Shown here one piece after another: positions 1 through 11,095 of a DNA stretch of 64,000 nt. Each line of letters opens with the position of its first letter. Position 1 is the first letter of the stretch. This DNA comes from Liolophura sinensis. Its lineage: Eukaryota; Mollusca; Polyplacophora; Chitonida; Chitonidae. Under the pieces are notes generated by a model, which was given only the letters and a program-made list of their open reading frames with translations, was not told the origin of the DNA and searched no databases. A program made the position numbers and the translations under genes. The DNA is taken from the NCBI RefSeq assembly GCF_032854445.1, contig NC_088302.1, positions 436,001 to 500,000 of the forward strand. The letters are read 5' to 3'.

Positions 1-1408
1 GATATCACATCGTCTATGAGGTTTTGTGTTATGTACATACATTTATATGGTATCACATCATCTATGAGGTTGTGTGTTGTGTACATACATTTATATGGTA
101 TCACATCATCTATGAGGTTGTGTGTTGTGTACGTACATTTATGCGATATCACATCGTCCATGAGGTTTTGTGTTATGTACATACATTTATATTGTATCAC
201 ATCATCTATGAGGTTGTGTGTTGTGTACATACATTTATATGGTATCACATCATCTATGAGGTTGCGTGTTGTGTACATACATTTATATGGTATCACATCA
301 TCTATGAGGTTGTGTGTTGTGTACGTACATTTATGCGATATCACATCGTCCATGAGGTTTTGTGTTATGTACATACATTTATATTGTATCACATCATCTA
401 TGAGGTTGTGTGTTGTGTACATACATTTATATGGTATCACATCATCTATGAGGTTGCGTGTTGTGTACATACATTTATATGGTATCACATCATATATGAG
501 GTTGTGTGTTGTGTACATACATTATGTGATATCACATCGTCTATGAGGTTTTGTGTTATGTACATACATTTATATATCACATCATCTATGAGGTTGTGTG
601 TTATGTACATACATTTATGTGATATCACATCGTCTATGAGGTTTTGTGTTATGTACATACATTTATATGGTATCACATCATCTATGAGGTTGTGTGTTGT
701 GTACATACATTTATATGGTATCACATCATCTATGAGGTTGTGTGTTATGTACATACATTTATGTGATATCACATCATCCATGAGGTTTTGTATTATGTAC
801 ATGTATATGATATCACATCATCTATGAGGTTGTGTGTTGTGTACATACATTTATATGATATCACATCATCCATGAGGTTTTGTATTATGTATATGATATC
901 ACATCATCTATGAGGTTGTGTGTTGTGTACATACATTTATATGGTATCACATCATCCATGAGGTTTTGTATTATGTACATGTATATGATATCACATCATC
1001 TATGAGGTTGTGTGTTATGTACATACATTTATATGATATCACATCATCCATGAGGTTTTGTATTATGTATATGATATCACATCATCTATGAGGTTGTGTG
1101 TTGTGTACATACATTTATATGGTATCACATCATCTATGAGGTTGTGTGTTATGTACATACATTTATGTGAAATCACGTCGTCAATGAGGTTTTGTGTTAT
1201 GTACATACATTTATATGGTATCACATCATCTATGAGGTTGTGTGTTGTGTACATACATTTATATGGTATCACATCATCTATGAGGTTGTGTGTTGTGTAC
1301 ATACATTTATATGGTATCACATCATATATGAGGTTGTGTGTTATGTACATACATTTATGTGATATCACATCATCCATGAGGTTTTGTGTTATGTATACAT
1401 GTATATTT
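1..1408. repeat. 49-bp tandem satellite
   Basis: About 29 head-to-tail copies of a 49-bp monomer run from the first base, so the array is cut by the window edge. Key pieces of the monomer are GATATCACATC, TATGAGGTTGTGTG and GTACATACATTTATATG. Copies differ at a few sites (CATCATC or CATCGTC, TTGTGTGTTGTG or TTTTGTGTTATG), and variant types recur in blocks, which indicates multi-monomer duplication. A few shortened monomers lie at 790-1080. Open frames on both strands follow from the lack of stops in the monomer and are not genes. Confidence 0.95.
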
Positions 1409-1710
1409 GGCAATTTAGCATTGTTTGACATGTTGTTGGAGCTTGATTTCTGGTTTGTATGGCCTTAATACCAACATAAATTTGCTTAAAAATCAGAAGT
1501 ATATAAGTGCAGTTAATATAAAAAATAGCTGTTCATGTAATTACTGTAAGATGCATATCTGATACGTGTAGATTATAAACTTTACTTTCAGATTGTGTTA
1601 ATATGAAAGGAAATCTTTTAGCATAAATAGTTCTTATAAAGAGCACTTCAAACTGCAGGTGTTTCTCATTTACTGTCTTGACCTTGGAGTGACCTTTGTT
1701 TACATTGTAG
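1409..1710. other. unassigned DNA before exon A
   Basis: This AT-rich stretch holds no repeat or gene that I recognise. Its last 50 bases lead into a TTGTAG acceptor at 1710, so it reads as the 3' part of an intron whose 5' exon is unseen. Confidence 0.4.
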
Positions 1711-1779
1711 GAGAGAGATTACATGGGAAAGGGAGTGAACTGTTCCAGATGTGTGATGAAATTGATCAGGCTATTAAAG
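1711..1779 (+). CDS. probable exon A of an unidentified gene
   Basis: This is a 69-nt candidate internal exon between an acceptor ending ACATTGTAG and a donor AAAG|GTAATT. Its reading begins with the last two bases of a codon and continues ERLHGKGSELFQMCDEIDQA, then IK, ending in phase 1. It joins exon B (2291-2419) without breaking frame: the split codon becomes GCA (Ala). The peptide is charged and probably helical. I do not recognise the protein, and no start codon is visible, so earlier exons would lie to the left. An 18-bp minisatellite starts 12 bases after the donor. The support is splice-site quality, phase match and protein-like composition, not homology. Confidence 0.5.
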
Positions 1780-1790
1780 GTAATTATTTA

Positions 1791-1932
1791 ACCTCAGACT
1801 TAGTTCTAACCTCTGACTCAGTTCTAATCTCAGACTCAGTTCTAGCCTCAGGCTCAGTTCTAGCCTCGGACTCAGTTCTAGCCTCAGACTCAGTTCTAAC
1901 TCTGACTCAGTTCTAACCTCAGACTCAGTTCT
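1791..1932. repeat. 18-bp minisatellite beside exon A donor
   Basis: About eight copies of an 18-bp unit (CTCAGACTCAGTTCTAAC and variants) begin about 12 bases downstream of the exon A donor. Because 18 is a multiple of three, it adds a Ser/Leu/Val repeat to the overlapping open frame; this is not coding. Confidence 0.9.
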
Positions 1933-2290
1933 CTGGAAGATTTTCATTATGTTTGCAATTTGTTTCAGTTTTGGTATTGGATACTACCACTGGATTGGTC
2001 TATCATGAAGTGATTTTGGTTTAATTTATATTAAATTCACATGTTATGTGATTATTTGATTGAAGAGGGTGTAATTGTCAGCTTTCAAAGTATTTAAAAC
2101 AAGGAATACACAAGTAGACCTACTCAAGTTAGATTATTTCCTAGGCTGAAAGGTACCCAGTGTTCATTTATCTATTCCGGACATTTTTGTTGTTAAACTG
2201 TTACATTTAGACTAATGTTATAACGCACATATATATTAGCTGATTATAAACTAGATTGTTATTGTATGTATGATCTGACATTGTTTTCAG

Positions 2291-2419
2291 CAAATGCTCA
2301 GAGTAAAGACAGTGGTGCAGTGCCAGTAGCCACAGACTGGACACCTGAAGGCTTCTGGGAGCCCAGATCCACACAGTTTGACCAGTCCAGTCTTCATGAT
2401 GCGGAACAACAGTTAGAGA
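2291..2419 (+). CDS. probable exon B of an unidentified gene
   Basis: This 129-nt candidate exon lies between the acceptor TTGTTTTCAG and the donor GAGA|GTAAGA. In the frame set by exon A it reads ANAQSKDSGAVPVATDWTPE, followed by a Trp-Glu-Pro containing stretch and LHDAEQQLE, and ends in phase 1. The composition is that of a hydrophilic linker followed by a short coiled-coil-like end. No family is recognised. A MITE starts 18 bases after the donor. The next exon was not found, so the gene may continue into 2845-12600 or be a relic. Confidence 0.5.
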
Positions 2420-2437
2420 GTAAGATGGTTATATCAC

Positions 2438-2844
2438 ACTCCTCACAGCGCATGCGTAGCTCTCTACCTTTCACTTTACATCACTGCCACCAATAGCAAA
2501 TTTTGTACAGAAAATTTGAACAACGCCAAGGTCACTGTGGTCACGGTGATGAGACAGGAAGTGATGTCAGAAAGCAAAAACAATCCGTTCCAACCTTTGT
2601 GTCTATAATACTTTATACCCATGCAATCTGTTTATCTAGAGTACGTACAATATGATTCTAACCAAAATGTAAACAATTTTATTGATGAATGCTGATGAAA
2701 TAGTTGCGCAAGAGGACACAGGTAATGAGGCTAAGCCTATTCAAGCCTACGTGCATCTCACAGGCTCCAGAGGTCAAGCTAGTCTATTGGTTTCTGTGAT
2801 GTAAAGCAAAAGGTAGAGGATGATGCATGCGCTGTATTAGGAGT
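2438..2844. mobile_element. 407-bp MITE with terminal inverted repeats
   Basis: The two ends are inverted copies of each other over about 55 bases. The left end starts ACTCCTCACAGCGCATGCGT and the right end, read in reverse, starts ACTCCTAATACAGCGCATGC. Both then share CTCTACCTTT and CTTTACATCAC. No coding capacity is seen. A second, 200-bp copy lies at 16375-16574, so this is a family. No clear target-site duplication is visible. Superfamily not assigned. Confidence 0.75.
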
Positions 2845-3050
2845 GGGGGCCTCCGTGTCTCAGTTGGTTAGCGCACTAGCGCAGCGTAATGACCCAGGAG
2901 TCTCTCACCAATGCGGTCTCTGTGAGTTCAAGTCCAGCTCATGCTGGCTTCCTCTCTGGCTGTACGTGGGAAGGTCCGTCAGCAGCTTGTGGATGGTCAT
3001 GGGTTTCCCCCGGGCTCTGCCCGGTTTCCACCCACCATACACCACGTTTC
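2845..3050 (+). mobile_element. tRNA-derived SINE, 3'-truncated (family 1)
   Basis: It has a tRNA-like head with a box A (GTGTCTCAGTTGGTTAGCGC) and a box B (GAGTTCAAGTCC), followed by the central block GGATGGTCATGGGTTTCC and CCCGGTTTCCACCCACCAT. It aligns with the full-length copy at 24315-24589 but lacks the 3' tail. The central/tail block resembles the deeply conserved Nin-type SINE domain known from molluscs; that name is my inference. It abuts the end of the MITE. Confidence 0.85.
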
Positions 3051-3234
3051 TCGTACACCACGCATGTAATACATAATACCACAAAAAACTTGGATGACAT
3101 AAAGAGAAACAGATGTATCCTCAGGATGTAGAAATAATTCCTGCCTGATTGGTTAAAACTGATAACATGAGTGCACATTCAATTGTCGTGATGTGCTTGC
3201 ATGGATGCGATATCTGAGTTGCACAACATCACAG

Positions 3235-3595
3235 AAATGATAGGTAGAGCATCTGCTTTGGGAGGCGGTAGATACAGGGTCAATCCTGGGTCGAGTCACA
3301 CCTAACACCATAAAAGAGGAAGTCGCAGCTTCCTCGCCTGGCATTTAGCATGAAGGGGATAATGTAACTATTGGTTGACCTGTATCAGTATAATTGCTCA
3401 GGCGGGGCGGCTTACTTGCCCTCGATAATTTGTCTCAGTGAAGCAGCACTAGATAAAAGAGCGATGGAAATGCAATCTGCAACAAGGAGGCACATTACAT
3501 GCACTCTAAGGACTCCTTTGTCGTCACATAGCTGAAAAATTGTTAAGTAGGACATTAAACCCTCAGGACTCACTCACTCACTCAAACTATCGACA
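3235..3595 (+). mobile_element. tRNA-derived SINE, family 2
   Basis: A degraded tRNA-like head (GGTAGAGCATCTGC, then GGTCAATCCTGGGTCGAG) is followed by a body containing GGTTGACCTGTATCAGTATA, CTCAGTGAAGCAGCACTAGA and AAGGAGGCACATTA. It ends with a TTAAACCCTCAGGACTCACT-type tail and the ACTCACTCACTCA run. It aligns along its length with the copy at 10397-10690. Confidence 0.85.
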
Positions 3596-4122
3596 TATTA
3601 GTGTCTTCTTACATTATTGTATAATGACACTGCAGACAGTGGACAGTCTTGAGCTAATTTGATCTTTGAGATTTTATAGCAGAGCTTGAGATTTACATCG
3701 GGGCTTGAGACTTATAATGGGGCATCCAAGAGTAGAACATTAACAATTTCCAGTACAATTTGTTGCGGAATACATCAACTTGTTTTTAAAGCAGTCATCA
3801 TTTGTGAAATAGAAGCTTTTCTTTCCCCATATTGAACATCCTACATGTACTTAAATTTATGCTGTTTTGTCCTGTTGTAGTTCTGCTCAAGTCATGTAAA
3901 CACCTAAGTGAGCAGGCAGCTCTGTCTATACAACATGCTACTTCCTGACAATCATCCAGGGGAGGTAACTGAGGGCGTGGTGCTGTCATCATCAATGAAG
4001 ATGTGTGGAAGGAGGATACAGCAGCCATTGGATTATTCTTGATAGTATGATATTGACTTCTGTGATATTTAATCAATTGGAATTTCAAAGGAAATGTTTA
4101 CCCCAGTCTATGTACTGCAATG
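3596..4122. other. no recognisable feature
   Basis: Unique-looking sequence with no convincing exon, RNA gene or repeat. A direct pair of short phrases near 3670-3720 (GCTTGAGA) is the only local structure. Confidence 0.4.
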
Positions 4123-4317
4123 AGGACATCAACACCTGAGTGCCTCACAGGGTAAAGTATCTGCCTCATCAACACCTGAGTGCCTCACAGGGTAAAGTAT
4201 TTGCCTCATCAACACCTGAGTGCCTCACAGGGTAAAATATCTGCCTCATGAGGACATCAACACCTGGGTGCCTCACAGGGTAAAGTATCTGCCTCATGAG
4301 GACGTCAACACCTGAGT
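4123..4317. repeat. 40-bp tandem repeat
   Basis: Four to five copies of a 40-bp unit containing ATCAACACCTGAGTGCCTCA and CAGGGTAAAGTATCTGCC. Later copies carry an insertion ATGAGGAC. Confidence 0.85.
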
Positions 4318-4379
4318 GGGATGCCCAGACTTTTCTCCGTACTTAAGAAAGACTGTAAAATTGACAGTCATAATGTGGT

Positions 4380-4690
4380 ATACCGAATACTGGTTGATCC
4401 TGTGTCAGTGCACTGTAACTGGGAGAGGTGTCATGTCTGGTGTCATTAACATGGCATACCAGTGAGGCAGCATCAACAGCTTGTAACAATTGGAACCAAC
4501 TAGCTAAAGGAAAACTATCATGATATGATTGAAGCTATGTAGAAGCATTGGTGAGAGGTTCCTGGGTCATAACGCTGGGCTAGCATGCTAACCAACTGAG
4601 CCACAGAGGCGCCCCATCTATTTGAATGAATGATTATGGCTTAATGCCACATCAGCAATATCTGAGCCATATCGTGGCGCCCCATGTATT
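4380..4690. mobile_element. cluster of SINE fragments
   Basis: 4388-4480 carries the shared SINE body (GGTTGATCCTGTGTCAGTG, GTCTGGTGTCATTAACATGG, GTGAGGCAGCA). 4552-4618 is a minus-strand copy of the family 1 tRNA head (GGTTCCTGGGTCATAACGC to CTGAGCCACAGAGGC). 4625-4683 is a third fragment (ATGCCACATCAGCAATATCT, CATATCGTGGCG) of a type I associate with mollusc repeats. No complete element remains. Confidence 0.6.
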
Positions 4691-5777
4691 AGAAGAATAA
4701 AGTATTTGGGTTCAGGCAATGTGAAAAAGTAAATTAAAGTGAAGGACAGCAAATGACTGATGTTTATGTCCACTGAAAGATTAACATTCAAAGTATCAAA
4801 CAGGCATTACATTTTTTTTTTTAGATTTTTTCAACCCAGTCAAAGTAAAGTGAAACTTTGTCACAACTTCAGCATGCCTCCATTATCGAGGGCATGGTGA
4901 CATCATGTTTACTCTAGGTGTCTAACATTGAAGGTATTTCCCAAACAATAGTTTAAGCAGTAGCCTGTGGCAGATAAAATTTGTGGACTTTGGCTTCGGC
5001 AATTTAGGCCCAAATGATAAATAGCTTTCTCGGAAATTGGACATACTACGTATAAGAATATTTCTTCCACTGCTTGAACTGTTGATGCAGTAGGCGTACT
5101 ATATCATTCACATGGAATTCCAGGGACCCTGTTGTAATAACCTTCAGATGCATGGCTGGGGTACTCCTGGTTCTGGCCGTAACCTGCAGAGAGGTTTGCT
5201 GGTGATTAACATTTTGAACCCTATTTAAATGTTACAAAATTACAAAAAGATTGCTGTACCACTACATTCATGCTCAATTCTGAAACAAATAGAAATAATT
5301 CTAAGCACCAGTGGGGCTGCATGACGTAGGCAATCGTCTGTCACTGGATTTTATGTTTCAGTTTTGTGGCAGTGGCTTTTAAGATGGGAGCAGTGCTGAC
5401 GGTGGCTTTTAAGATGGGAGCAGTGCTGACCCTATCGCGGATGTCAGAGAAGGCACCTCAGCTTGAACAGGGTGTTTCAATAATTTACTGTATTTTATAA
5501 AAGAAAACAGAAAAAACATCCCTTGTATGCAAGAAGTAAAATTTAAGTTTTTCAGTTTTAATAAATTCAGAGAAAACAAATTATATCATAAGAGTTAATA
5601 AATTGTAAGCGTTGTTCAGCGAGATGCCGTTTTCTATTCCACAAACCTTTGGCATCCCTGATGAGTTTAGCAGTGGCTCTGATATTTGTTATCCAGAAAC
5701 TGCTGACTAAACACAAAAATGAAGGACAAAAAATGTATTTGAACAGAGTGACTGAGTAGGCCTATAGATTCTATTGG
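4691..5777. other. mostly unassigned; one 30-bp duplication
   Basis: Non-repetitive AT-rich sequence with no supported gene. The only internal repeat is a two-copy 30-bp direct duplication at about 5372-5431 (GGTGGCTTTTAAGATGGGAG). Confidence 0.4.
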
Positions 5778-5836
5778 CAGTGGCCTCTGTGGCTCAGTTG
5801 GTTAACATGCTAGCACAGTGTAATGACCCAGTAATG
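5778..5836 (+). mobile_element. SINE head fragment (family 1)
   Basis: Only the tRNA-like head remains: GGCCTCTGTGGCTCAGTTGG, then TTAACATGCTAGCACAGTGT and AATGACCCAG, matching the first 55-60 bases of the element at 24315. Confidence 0.7.
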
Positions 5837-6032
5837 AAGAATAGTACTTTTTAGGAAGACTGAGTGGCCTGCTTTCAAGAGAAATATGTATTTGCCAGTT
5901 GCTGTCCTGTCCTTTAAGGTATTTTCAACATGTCCAGTGTAATCTGCATTGTGACTCAAGCATGTTCTGTTGTATCTTTAATGGTACATGTATATACATA
6001 TGTGCATGTACATGGATGCATTATCAACCTCG

Positions 6033-6148
6033 GTACGGTCGCAACATGGAATGACTCCTGTCCAGTCACAACATGGAATGACTCCTGTCCAGTCGCAACA
6101 TGGAATGACTCCTGTCCAGTCGCAACATGGAATGACTCCTGTCCAGTC
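6033..6148. repeat. 27-bp tandem repeat
   Basis: Four copies of a 27-bp unit containing CAACATGGAATGACTCCTGT and CCAGTCG. The period is a multiple of three, which explains the two overlapping open frames; no gene is inferred. Confidence 0.9.
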
Positions 6149-6495
6149 CACAGGGAAGCTTATGTTGCTACCTGTGTTTGAGAAATGACTTGGGTCTTGT
6201 CACAAGCTGGTATTCCATGTTTATATGTTATGCTTACAACAGGAAAGGATCCAGTATGAGGTGAACTCACAACAGGCACATTGTTGAGACACTGAGTCAT
6301 TGTGTAAAAGTATTTAGTATTAATTTACTTGAGAGTGAAGCAAATACATAAGTTGTCTATAAATGCATCAATTTTGTGTATTAAGATCTGCACATATATA
6401 TGTGTGTGTATTTATATCTGTTTATATGTTTAAGTCGTATCTACTCATTTGTGTTCTGCTTACTGCTCAGTACATCACCAGATAATCTGTCCCTT
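6149..6495. other. unassigned spacer
   Basis: AT-rich spacer between two minisatellites. I see no gene, RNA or mobile element in it. Confidence 0.35.
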
Positions 6496-6768
6496 TCTGC
6501 GCCCTCTATCCGTACCCTCTGTCTGTGCCCTCTATCCATGCCCTCTGTCTGTGCCCTCTATCCATGCCCTCTGTCTATGCCCTCTATCTGTACCCTCTGC
6601 CTCTGCCCTCTATCCGTACCCTCTGTCTGTGCCCTCTGTCTATGCCCTCTATCCGTGCCCTCTGTCTATGCCCTCTACCCATACCCTGTGTCTGTGCCCT
6701 CTGTCCATACCCTCTGTCTGTGCCCTCTGTCCGTGTCCTCTATCCGTGCCCTCTGTCTGTGCCCTCTA
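6496..6768. repeat. 12-bp minisatellite
   Basis: About 22 copies of a 12-bp unit alternating GCCCTCTGTCTG and GCCCTCTATCCA. The pyrimidine-rich strand is the + strand, so it could form a polypurine/polypyrimidine duplex. All three + frames are open, giving Cys/Leu/Pro/Ser-rich translations that are not proteins. Confidence 0.92.
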
Positions 6769-6930
6769 ACTGGGAAACAGATACATCCATGTAATATTTT
6801 TTATGATGCTGAGTTCTGAATTATTTATTTACAGCTAGCTATACTTTATGTTTTATTATAACATGAAATTAAGTGTTTTATTCATTTTTATGTTTTTTGC
6901 TCAGATTATGATATGTTTTCAGGCTCATGT

Positions 6931-8365
6931 ATTTGTTAGCAGCTACATGTAAATAGCAATATTTATTAAACTACTTTGCTCAAACTGAAATCAAGTTTTA
7001 TTTATTTATAATTAATTTGTTGATAATCCTTACACATATTTTCTGAACGGTGTCTAAAGAGCAGAATCATGAACATCAGTGCTGAACAGGACCCTGTCCC
7101 AGACACTACTGATATCACCTGTGACTTCTCTGCTGATCACCTGACATCAGTTGTGAACAGGAGCATGTCCCAGAACCTACTGGTATCACCTGTGACTTCT
7201 CTGCTGAACACTGACATCAGTTCTCAACAGGACCCTGTCCCAGATCCTACTGATATCACCTGTGACTTCTCTATTTGTTAGCAGCTACATGTAAATAGCA
7301 ATATTTATTAAACTACTTTGCTCAAACTGAAATCAAGTTTTATTTATTTATTATTAATTTGTTGATAATCCTTACACATATTTTCTGAACGGTGTCCAAA
7401 GAGCAGAATCATGAACATCAGTTGTGAATATGACCCGGTCCCAGCCATTACTGATACCACCTGTGACTTCTCTGCTGAACACCTGACATCATTTCTCAAC
7501 AGGATCATGTCCCAGACATTACTGACACCACCCATAACTTCTCTACTGGATATCTGGCATGAGTCCTGAAGAGGACAATGTCCCAGTCACTGCTAATATC
7601 ATCTGTGACTTCTCTGCTGGACAGCTGGCATGAGTCCTGAAGGGGACCATGTCCCAATCACTACTGCTGTCACCTGTGACTTCTCTGCTGAACACTGACA
7701 TCAGTTGTGAACATGACCCTGTCCCAGCCATTACTGATACCACCTGTGACTTCTCTGCTGAACACCTGACATCATTTCTCAACAGGATCATGTCCCAGAC
7801 ATTACTGACACCACCCATAACTTCTCTACTGGACATCTGGCATGAGTCCTGAAGAGGACAATGTCCCAGTCACTGCTGATATCATCTGTGACTTCTCTGC
7901 TGGACAGCTGGCATGAGTCCTGAAGGGGACCATGTCCCAATCACTACTGCTGTCACCTGTGACTTCTTTGCTCAACATCTGACATGAGTCCTGAACAGGG
8001 CCATGACCCAGTTACTACTGATATCACTTGTGAGTTCTTTGCTGAGCATCTGACATCAGTCCTGAACAGGGCCATGACCCAGTTACTACTGATATCACTT
8101 GTGAGTTCTTTGCTGAGCATCTGACATCAGTCCTGAACAGGGCCATGACCCAGTTACTACATGATATCACCTGTGAGTTCTTTGCTGAGCATCTGACATG
8201 AGTTCTGAACAGAATAATGTCCCAATCACTACTGATATCAACTGTATCTTCTCTGCTGAACGCCTGACATCAGTCCTGAACAGGGCCATGACCCAATCAC
8301 TAGTGATATCACCTTTGACTTCTCTGTTGAACGCCTGACACCACTTGAGAACAGGACCACGTCCA
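6931..8365. repeat. 71-bp minisatellite with a duplicated flank
   Basis: A monomer of about 71 bp (containing CATCAGTCCTGAACAGGGCC, ATGACCCAGT and TGATATCACCTGTGACTTCT) repeats about 17 times from 7070. A non-array block of about 150 bp (from TTTGTTAGCAGCTACATGTA to GAGCAGAATCATGAACATCA) occurs at 6931-7080 and again at 7274-7424, so the array start and its flank were duplicated together. Confidence 0.85.
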
Positions 8366-8424
8366 AGACACTGGGTGCGGTACCCATGCAGTGTTTTTGG
8401 AGCAATAAATTTGTGATTTAACTG

Positions 8425-10195
8425 AGACTGGATTGGGTGTCACATCTGGTGTCTTTAAGATAGTAGTTTTGTGAGATAGCATTTATCGTGTCATTAACAC
8501 ACTAGGTATTTGAAGTTATTAGTTATGTAAGTTGGCAGTATAACTCTGTGCCAGGTGTAATGTCATTGGCACAATAGCTATGTGAGTTAGCAGTATAGCT
8601 TTGACGCTGGATGGGTTGTTGTGTTTGGTGTCATTGGCACAATAGTTATGTGAGTTAGCATTATAGCTTTGATGCTGGGTGAGATGTTTTGTCTGGTGTC
8701 ATTGGCACAATAGTTATATGAGTTAGCAGTATAGCTCTGGCGCTGAGTGGGGTGTTGTGTCTACTGTCATTGGCACATTCGTTATGTCAGCATTATGGCT
8801 GAGATTCTGGGTGGGGTGTTGTGTCTGGTGTCATTGGCACAATAGTTATGTGAGTTAGCAGTATAGCTGTGACACTGGATGGGGTGTTGTGTATGGTGTC
8901 ATTGACACAATAATTATGTGAGTTAACAGTATTGCTGTGACACTGGGTAGGGTGTTGTGTCTGGTGTCATTGTCACATTAATTATGTGACTTAACAGTAT
9001 AGCTGTGATGGTGGGTTTAGTGTTGTGTCTGGTGTCATTGTCACATTAATTATGTGACAACAGTATTGCTGTGATTCTGGGTGGGGTGTTGTGTTTGGTG
9101 TCATTGGCACAATAGTTATGTGAGTTAGCAGTATAACTGTAATGCTGGTTGGGGTATTGTGTCTTGTGTCATTGGCACAATAGTTATGTGAGTTAGCAGT
9201 ATAGCTGTGATGCTGGTTGGGGCGTTGTGTCTTGTGTCATTGGCACAATAGTTATGTGAGTTAGCAGTATAGCTGCGATGCTGGTTGGGGCGTTGTGTCT
9301 GGTGTCATTGGCACAGTAGTTATGTGAGTTAGCAGTATAGCTGTGACACTGGTTGGGGAGTTGTGTCTTGTGTCATTGACACAATAGTTATGTGAGTTAG
9401 CAGTATAGCTGTGATGCTGGTTGGGGTGTTGTGTCTGGTGTCATTGGCACAATAGTTATGTGAGTTAGCAGTATAGCTGTGATGCTGGTTTGGGTGTTGG
9501 GTCTGGTGTCATTGGCACAATAGTTATGTGAGTTAGCAGTATAGCTGTGATGCTGGTTGGGGTGTTGTGTCTGGTGTCATTGGCACAATAGCTATGTGAG
9601 TTAGCAGTATAGCTGTGATGCTGGTTTGGGTGTTGGGTCTGGTGTCATTGGCACAATAGTTATGTGAGTTAGCAGTATAGCTGTGATGCTGGTTGGGGCG
9701 TTGTGTCTGGTGTCATTGGCACAGTAGTGATGTGAGTTAGCAGTATAGCTGTGACACTGGTTGGGGTTTTGTGTCTTGTGTCATTGACACAATAGTTCTG
9801 TGAGTTAACAGTATTGCTGTGACACTGGGTGGGGTGTTGTGTCTGGTGTCATTGTCACATTAATTATGTGACTTAACAGTATAGCTGTGATTCTGGGTGG
9901 GGTGTTGTGTCTGGTGCCAATGGCACAATAGTTATGTGAGTTAGCACTATAGCTGTGGTGCTGGTTGGGGTTTTGTGTCTGGTGTCATTGGCACAATAGG
10001 TATGTGAGTTAGCAGTATAGCTGTGATGCTGGTTGGGGTGTTGTGTCTGGTGTCATTGGCACAATAGTTGTGTGAGTTAGCAGTATAGCTGTGATGCTGG
10101 TTGGGGTTTTGTGTCTTGTGTCATTGGCACAATAGTTATGTGAGTTAGCAGTATAGCTGTCACGCTGGTTGGGTTTTTGTGTCTGGTGTCATTAA
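8425..10195. repeat. 68-bp satellite related to the SINE body
   Basis: About 26 copies of a 68-bp monomer: GGTGTCATTGGCACAATAGT, TATGTGAGTTAGCAGTATAG, CTGTGATGCTGGTTGGGGTG, TTGTGTCT. The same word order (CAGTATAatGTGACtGG, GGGTTGTCTTGTCTGGTGTC, TTTGGCATGATAC) occurs in the SINE at 18948-19275. The satellite therefore looks like an amplified SINE segment. Confidence 0.9.
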
Positions 10196-10396
10196 TGGAA
10201 AGGAAAAGATAAATGTCAAAATTAAATGAAAAAGCATCAAAACTTATCTGAAAATATGGTCTTTAATTTTTTTTGCATTTTTTTTTTTTTTTTTTTTTTT
10301 TTGCAGAAGCAAAGTGAATTTGAAATTTGTTGGTATGTTGGGTATTTGGGACATTTATCTTTTGGCATTTATCGTCACCGCATAATAAGATTCTAC
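10196..10396. other. poly-T tract and spacer
   Basis: Spacer with a run of about 30 T at 10269-10302 followed by GCAG. It resembles an acceptor but no protein-like exon follows it. Confidence 0.4.
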
Positions 10397-10690
10397 CTGC
10401 CCCGATGGCTCAGTTGGTAGAGTGTCCACTTCAGGGCAGTAGATGAAGGTTCAGTCCTGGGTCTGACCTTAAAAGACCTTCGGTGTACAGCATTAACGAC
10501 TGGTTGACCCATATCACTATAATGGCTCTGGTGGGGCGGCTGTCGGGAAGTTATCTCAGTGAAGCAACACTAGATAAAAGAACGGTGGATGTCCATCCTG
10601 CAAGAAGGAGGCACATTAAATGGATTCTAAGGATTCCTTCATCATCTTATTAAATACGCCGTTAAACCCCAAGCACTCACTCACTCATAA
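10397..10690 (+). mobile_element. tRNA-derived SINE, family 2, near complete
   Basis: The head has box A (GATGGCTCAGTTGGTAGAGT) and box B (GGTTCAGTCCTGGGTC). The body has ACTGGTTGACCCATATCACT, CTCAGTGAAGCAACACTAGA and AAGGAGGCACATTAAATGG. It ends with CGTTAAACCCCAAGCACTCA and further CTCA repeats. It matches 3235-3595. Pol III transcription is possible in principle from these boxes. Confidence 0.88.
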
Positions 10691-11095
10691 TGACATTCTA
10701 AATAACTGTGTGTTGCACGTCTAATAAATTTATTTGAATGTAAATTTGTTGTTTACATCCAAGTATATGCAGTTAATCTGAATTATGATAATGTTTATGA
10801 ATATATTAAAAATATAGATATGCGCAAAATCCAGATTTAATGCATTTGTTGGCTGAAAAGACTAAATTCTTGTGCAAATATGTTTATTAGACATGTGTTA
10901 CATCCTGATTTCTAACATTACTACACAAAGACCATACATGTATATGCCAAAAGACGTTATTTTCAGACGTTATTTTCAAGTGTCTTTTTAACCTTGAAAA
11001 CTTTAAAAAATATTAAAGACCACATTTACAACTAACTTTTTGTACTTTTTCATCTGGATTTTGTCATTATTATGTTTTCTCCACCTATAACACAA
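10691..11095. other. unassigned AT-rich spacer
   Basis: Nothing recognisable apart from a short local duplication ACGTTATTTTCAG near 10954-10978. Confidence 0.35.

Noticed and set aside
2845-2955. tRNA genes (also at 10397, 18948 and 24315)
   Set aside because: Box A and box B are present, but the sequences cannot form a proper cloverleaf with an anticodon arm and each continues into a SINE body; they are SINE heads.
10226-10420. Exon after the poly-T/GCAG acceptor-like site at 10305
   Set aside because: The translation has no protein-like continuation and runs into a SINE; the poly-T tract is better seen as a simple repeat.
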